A stretch of DNA of 64,000 bases, taken from assembly GCF_000004195.4 (NCBI RefSeq), contig NC_030679.2, positions 26,339,712 through 26,403,711 of the forward strand, given 5' to 3'. Made by a program: the position numbers and the translations under genes. Shown one piece after another: positions 39,801-45,800 of the stretch (its first letter is position 1; each line of letters opens with the position of its first letter). The notes under the pieces are model-generated. The model ran no database searches. It was not told the DNA's origin and saw nothing but the letters and a program-made list of their open reading frames with translations. The stretch comes from Xenopus tropicalis (taxonomy: Eukaryota; Chordata; Amphibia; Anura; Pipidae).

Positions 39801-42800
39801 TATTAAGTCCGTGCGGAAAACCTAAGAAAAAGTGTAACAAAGACTTCAAAGTCCATGGTTACAAAAATACGCAACTCCCACCCCTTAAACAATCTCTCTC
39901 TTGATTCTGGGTGCTTTATCGCCTTGTGAATTAAAAATACACAGTCAATACCTAGTATTTCAATAATTATATGAATTACAATCAGACTAATCTTGAAACT
40001 GTTTTCTAATAATCTTCTATAATAAAAAGTAATTTTAAAACAATATGTGGATTCCTACCTTTTGAGGAAAGAAATTGGAAACAAATGATATACCGGTAAA
40101 CAAAAATATATAAACTACACAGCATGTGAAATATTAAATCTACATGGACTTTATACTGATACTTTTTCCTTTTTAACAGTTCCCTGAATACATGTAAAGC
40201 AGGCCCCTTTTTGGTATTTGCCACACTGAGTCAGGGTATAGATGTGAAAAACCCAACATTAGATTACATAACTTACTTAATTATTTCCACAAAGGGCATT
40301 GATCCTAGGGTTGCCACTTGTCCGCTTTTGACCCAGACAGCCCGGTTTCGGAAAGGCTGTCCCGGTCAAAACCTTCTGCCCGGTTTCCCAAATTAGGAAA
40401 ACCAGGCAGGACTCATTAACATTGACGCAGCGGTCGGGCAATCCCTGCTGTTGCTAGAGTTGTGCTGTCACATCATGACCCCATGACAGCACAACCCTGC
40501 TTCTTCCCCGTCCTGAAACGTCGCGGTCCCCCCTCTTCCACTTTTTAAATCTTTTTAAATTCTGTGCCCCCAATATTTTTATTTTTTTTCATTTAAAAAT
40601 ATTCCAATATAGTTTAAGAAAATAATGCACATTGATATTATGTTGAGGGCAAGAAAATTAATACACAGATGAACACAGGCAAAGAGTTTTTTTTTTTTTT
40701 TTTTACTCACATTTAAAGCAGCTCTCCAATTTGTTAAACTATTCTAAAGCAAGATCTCATTCTTGAAAAAGAGACTCCGGGGGAATAGCTAAGTAATTAC
40801 AGATTAACCTCTCACCTCATAGTGCATTTCTCTTATTGAGTATTTCATGGCCAACTAATTAGTTTGCCCTTGTACTTCGTAATTCATGTGATGAATCCAT
40901 CAGTTTTATAGATTGCTAGGAGTTCTAGCCAGTAACATAGTACAGTACAGTACAATCAAGACACAGAAACCACAGAATAAATAATAAAGACCAACTGCAT
41001 ATTGCCTTAGAATATCTTGCCTATATCATACTTATAGCATAATAGGATGTTTCTGGTTGCTGCATGTGTCGCCTATACAGGTATGCAATCTAGTATCCAG
41101 AAAGCTCCGAATTACAGGAAGGCCATCTCCCATAGACTTTATTTTAAACAATACTTCTCATTTTTCCTTTTTTCTCTGTAATAATAAAACAGTACCTTGT
41201 ACTGTACAAAACAATCCTATTAATGTTTAAATATTTTTTAGTAGACTTAAGATATATGGATCAAAATTAAGGAAAGATCCCTTATCCAGAAAACCCCAGG
41301 TCCTGAGCATTTTGGATAATAGATCTTAATAGACTTAAAGCCTACCTGAGCATCCTGGATAACAGGTTCCATACCTGTATATTTGTGATACAGAACAAAT
41401 TATACAGGTCCACAAAAGCACTAGTGGGATTGGGCGGCGATGCTGGGGATCAGACCTAGCTTGCTGTTAGCAGTCAACAGGTGTTCATTTGTTTTGGGTG
41501 CATGGATCTGTGCAGACCAGTCACACATTCTTCCACTCCCATGTCAGCAAAAACTTTCTGTATGGACCTAACTTTGTGCACTAACATTATTGTGTTGAAA
41601 CAGAAAAAAAAAACTTTCCCAAAGCGCTGGCACAAGTTTGGAACTTGGGTCCCTAGCCAAACCAGGGCTGTAGAATTACATAAATCCTCTGACCGCGACT
41701 CACACTCCAGGTACCCAAATTGCTTCTGACTCCACAGCTCTGGGCTGTGGAGTTGGTACATAAATCCTTTTACTCCTCAGTTTTTGGTTCCTCTGACTCC
41801 AATTCTCAGGTACCCAAAAATTGCTTTCGACTCCACACCTAAGAGCATAACCAAGAAAAATAACTCCAGAACATAATTTCTCCTCCACCAAAATTTACTG
41901 CTGGCATTATAGTGGCGACCACTTTAACCAATGCTTGCATCTAGTTTAATCTCCCATTGTTTCCAAGACAATTTGAAACATTGCAGAATACACTCTGAAG
42001 ATGTAACTGTAGATGGAGTGTCTGCATATGTTGGGCTAAAAACATGCCCAGATACTTTTTTCCATACAGTGTCTTTATATGGTTTATTGAAATATATATC
42101 CCTCTACTGGTAACCAGACAGATCAATAAATCCAAACAGTATCACATATTTAAAAATCTAGATAGATTGGGGAATATGGTCACTAAAGTTTCCATTTTAC
42201 GGAGAGCCCCATTAAAATATATGACAGGTCAGGAATAATCTCAAATGATTAAATATAACCAGAACTCCAGCTACTACTTCATGAGATGTACCAAATAGGT
42301 AAATTTGTGCTCCCCTGTACAATGAAATTTCTCAGATTTAACAGAGAATTGTACTAGATATAAGAACACTATTGGGCATATTTATTAATAGACAAATATC
42401 ACTGGCGATGCAACCAAACAGCAATTGGATTTGGTCGCCTACAAGTTAGAAAACAAAAGCAAAGTTCTCCTTGGTTGCTATGGGCAACATCACTGGTGAT
42501 GTTTGTCTCCAATGGTCATAAATAGCCTTTATATAATATGAATGAGTGGCTTTGAGAAATCCACTGTGGACAATAATTTCACACATTTAAGGGTTTCTAT
42601 ATTTAATTCTAGTCATATTAAACTCTAGATACCAAATTCTTTCCCTAAAGATGTACAATTTAAAAGAAGCCCCTTAGATACAACCTATATTTGTAACTTC
42701 CTATTCTAAACATACATTTTTAACATCCTGTAAAAGGTTATTGTATATCAGACATACTATTATATAATTGCCATAAAACAAACACAATTGTTTTATGTAC

Positions 42801-42806
42801 AAAAGT

Positions 42807-42838
<32 letters not shown>

Positions 42839-45800
42839 AAAGATTTAAAAATTATAACTGCACAATGTATTAACATAAAGTCATATAAATGATCTAAAAA
42901 TGTAATTTACTGAAACTCTTAGCAAATGCCTCTCACTTCTGAACCGCCTAATATAAGGTTAAAAAAAAACTACTAATTTTACTCAAACACTTCTGAATTA
43001 TTTATGAGAACTGAATAAATGTGTAATTGGAATCGGATGAACAAGAGGCCTCACAGAATAGAGGAAATTCTACAAAATGAAACCATTTTTTTTTTTGTTA
43101 TACAAGTGTTTACTATTTCTTGGGTTTTGCAGATTTGTACACATTGTCTATAAAAGTCAGCTGCTTAGCAACAGGCCTTTTACGTTTTTGTATGGATGAT
43201 GTTAATTGCTCCAACAAACAATGTGAGCAACTGTTTCGGAAGCTGAAACACGAAAGTAATAGCCAACATGATGCTTGGAGAAAATGCAATTGTAACTGCA
43301 GAAAAGGTGAAACATAGGTGTTCAAAGACCTTATTGTTAAAGTAAGGTATGGGAAAATGATTGAAAGCAAGCTACTGAGTTTTTTTTCAAGTTTTGAAAA
43401 AGTGCATAGCAAAGAAATAAAGAAAATGCACCAAAATAGTTGTAAATGTGCAACCCAGGACTGTGCTAAACACATTAAAAGAAATCCTCAGTCCTGTCTG
43501 ACTGACACTGGTACCTTTTTCAAATAATAAGTTCTGCCACAATGCTTTGCTACTCACATGCATATTTCTGCATATATATTTGCAAAGGAACACCTCAAAA
43601 ATAAAAAAACTGGACAAAAAAAAATATCTTATCTTATTCCACACAGAAATCCTACACTGCACTGAAACAAATGAATGGTACCTTTTAGAAGTTCTAAAAG
43701 GTACTATGGTTTTTACTCACATGATCCATTGCCAACTCAATGAATGGTGGCACTATGATTGACAAAAAAAACACAAGAAAGCCTGACTGGAATTAGTCAA
43801 AACACACCTGAACAAGCCAGAATCCATCTAAGTCCTGAGGACAGATAAGAAAAAATTTGAGATTAAGTTTTCTGGAACTGGGTATCTTGAGTCTGGGGGA
43901 AGCATCATGAAACTATGGGATTGCCGAGGCATTTGGGAAAACGTTTTGGACAAAAGAAAAACTGGATCTGGACATTAAATATCAACACCAATCCCTGTGC
44001 AATAATAGGCCACAACAATCCACAGAAACTGCTCAAACCCAGCTAATGACCTGTTACCAGCTTTGGCTAAAAACCACTTGTTCTAACGAATATTCCTAGA
44101 TCCCTAAAGCTGCTTTTGACCCTGTTTATTTAACCCTCCCCTCCTCCAGTCCCTCCATTCCACCATACTCTGCACTCGCTTCCACCACGTTTCAGAATAA
44201 AACTCAAACCAATGACCCTGGCATTCAAACTCATAAATTTGCACCACCAGGCACTCACTAACACACTTGTTACACTCCTCTACTGACCTGCTCCTCAACA
44301 CTTCTCTCATTTACTCCTTGTATAGTTTGCAAGGGTTGCAACTCTTCTCTAGAACGCTCCCATTTTGTGTCCAAATTTCTACTATATAAATAATTAAAGT
44401 GATTTAAATGTATTTAATTATAATGTACTGTTGCCCTACACTGGTAAAAGTGGTGTATTTGCTTCAGAAACACTACTATAGCTTATACAGCAAAAGAAGA
44501 GGTTACATAAAAGATAAGCTTATGTGTGTATTATACAATTAGTTTAGAAATCTAGGAATGCAATCCCATTGCATTATACAGAGCTTATCTGCTATGCAAC
44601 ACTTTTTTGGTGTTATTGTTCTTTTAAAAGATTGTCGGTGTACACTATATGCTGCTTAATATAATATGCAATGGCACATATCCTGGCACATACATCTTTT
44701 CTATTTAGATTGTAAGTTCTCTTGGAAAGGACCCTCTCTACCTCTTTATAGGTTACTGTTTTCTGTATTTAATCTTTAGGTTCAGTGTAAACACACAGTT
44801 TATAAAGTGAATTAATGCGCAGAAGAATTGATTAATTTAAATTATAATTTCAAAAGGCGTGCTACCAAATATAAAAGTTTAGGGTGGCAAAAATGTTGTA
44901 AAGTTTTCACATCAGAAAGTATACGTGAAGTTCTGAATAGTGCAAAGGTTGCAATCTTTTAGGCCACTACTGTTTTACAAACAAAAGTGGAAGAAAAACA
45001 TAACTGTTAAAAGAGCTCATTTCAAAGTGTAATTTTTAAAAATAAAGGAAGACTCAATAATAAAGTTTAGAGACCAAATAAATGAGTTAGTTTTTATCAA
45101 TGGGCTGGGCATTCTGCAGTATGTTTGTATTAAAGAATCTTTAAAACGTTATATGCTTGTTAAGTCCCTACATGCTCCTTTTGTAATTAAATCTATGTAT
45201 TCCTGAGCTTCTCTAAAACATTGCCAGTAAAACCATTTCTGCTGTAGTTATCTGTTTCTGAAATTCATGAATTTCCTGTACTTTTATAAGCCATTCTTTT
45301 ACAGAAGGTACTTTTTCAAGTTTCCAAAATCTAGGAAATAAGCATTTTTACAGTGTTGAGTAAGTTTGGCAGGGTTATTCACTTTTATTGGATAGCTGAC
45401 ATTGCTTATGTAATAGAACACATACAGCTAAATCCTCTATTTCAGAGTCTGTAAAACTGGGAACAAGATCTGAAACCTGTTGCCAGAACAGTCTTATATT
45501 TGATCAGATCCATGGGGTATGGCTTAATGTGTCTTTATTTCACATCTCCAACAGTCCTCCACCCGAAAACTGTTGTTTTGTTTTATTTATTTATTTATTT
45601 TTTTTGCATAACGAAAGAAAATGTAATTCTAAGCAGCTTTCCAAATATATATTATATAAAAAGATTTAGTAGCTTACTAAACATTTTTAAATGTAATTTA
45701 TTAACTGTTGTCTGGGTCTGACTCTGACCACAAAGTATCCAGAGTCAGTTATCCTCAGTGTTGTCCCACTGGCAGCCCATGACCCCAAGTGTGCACTCTG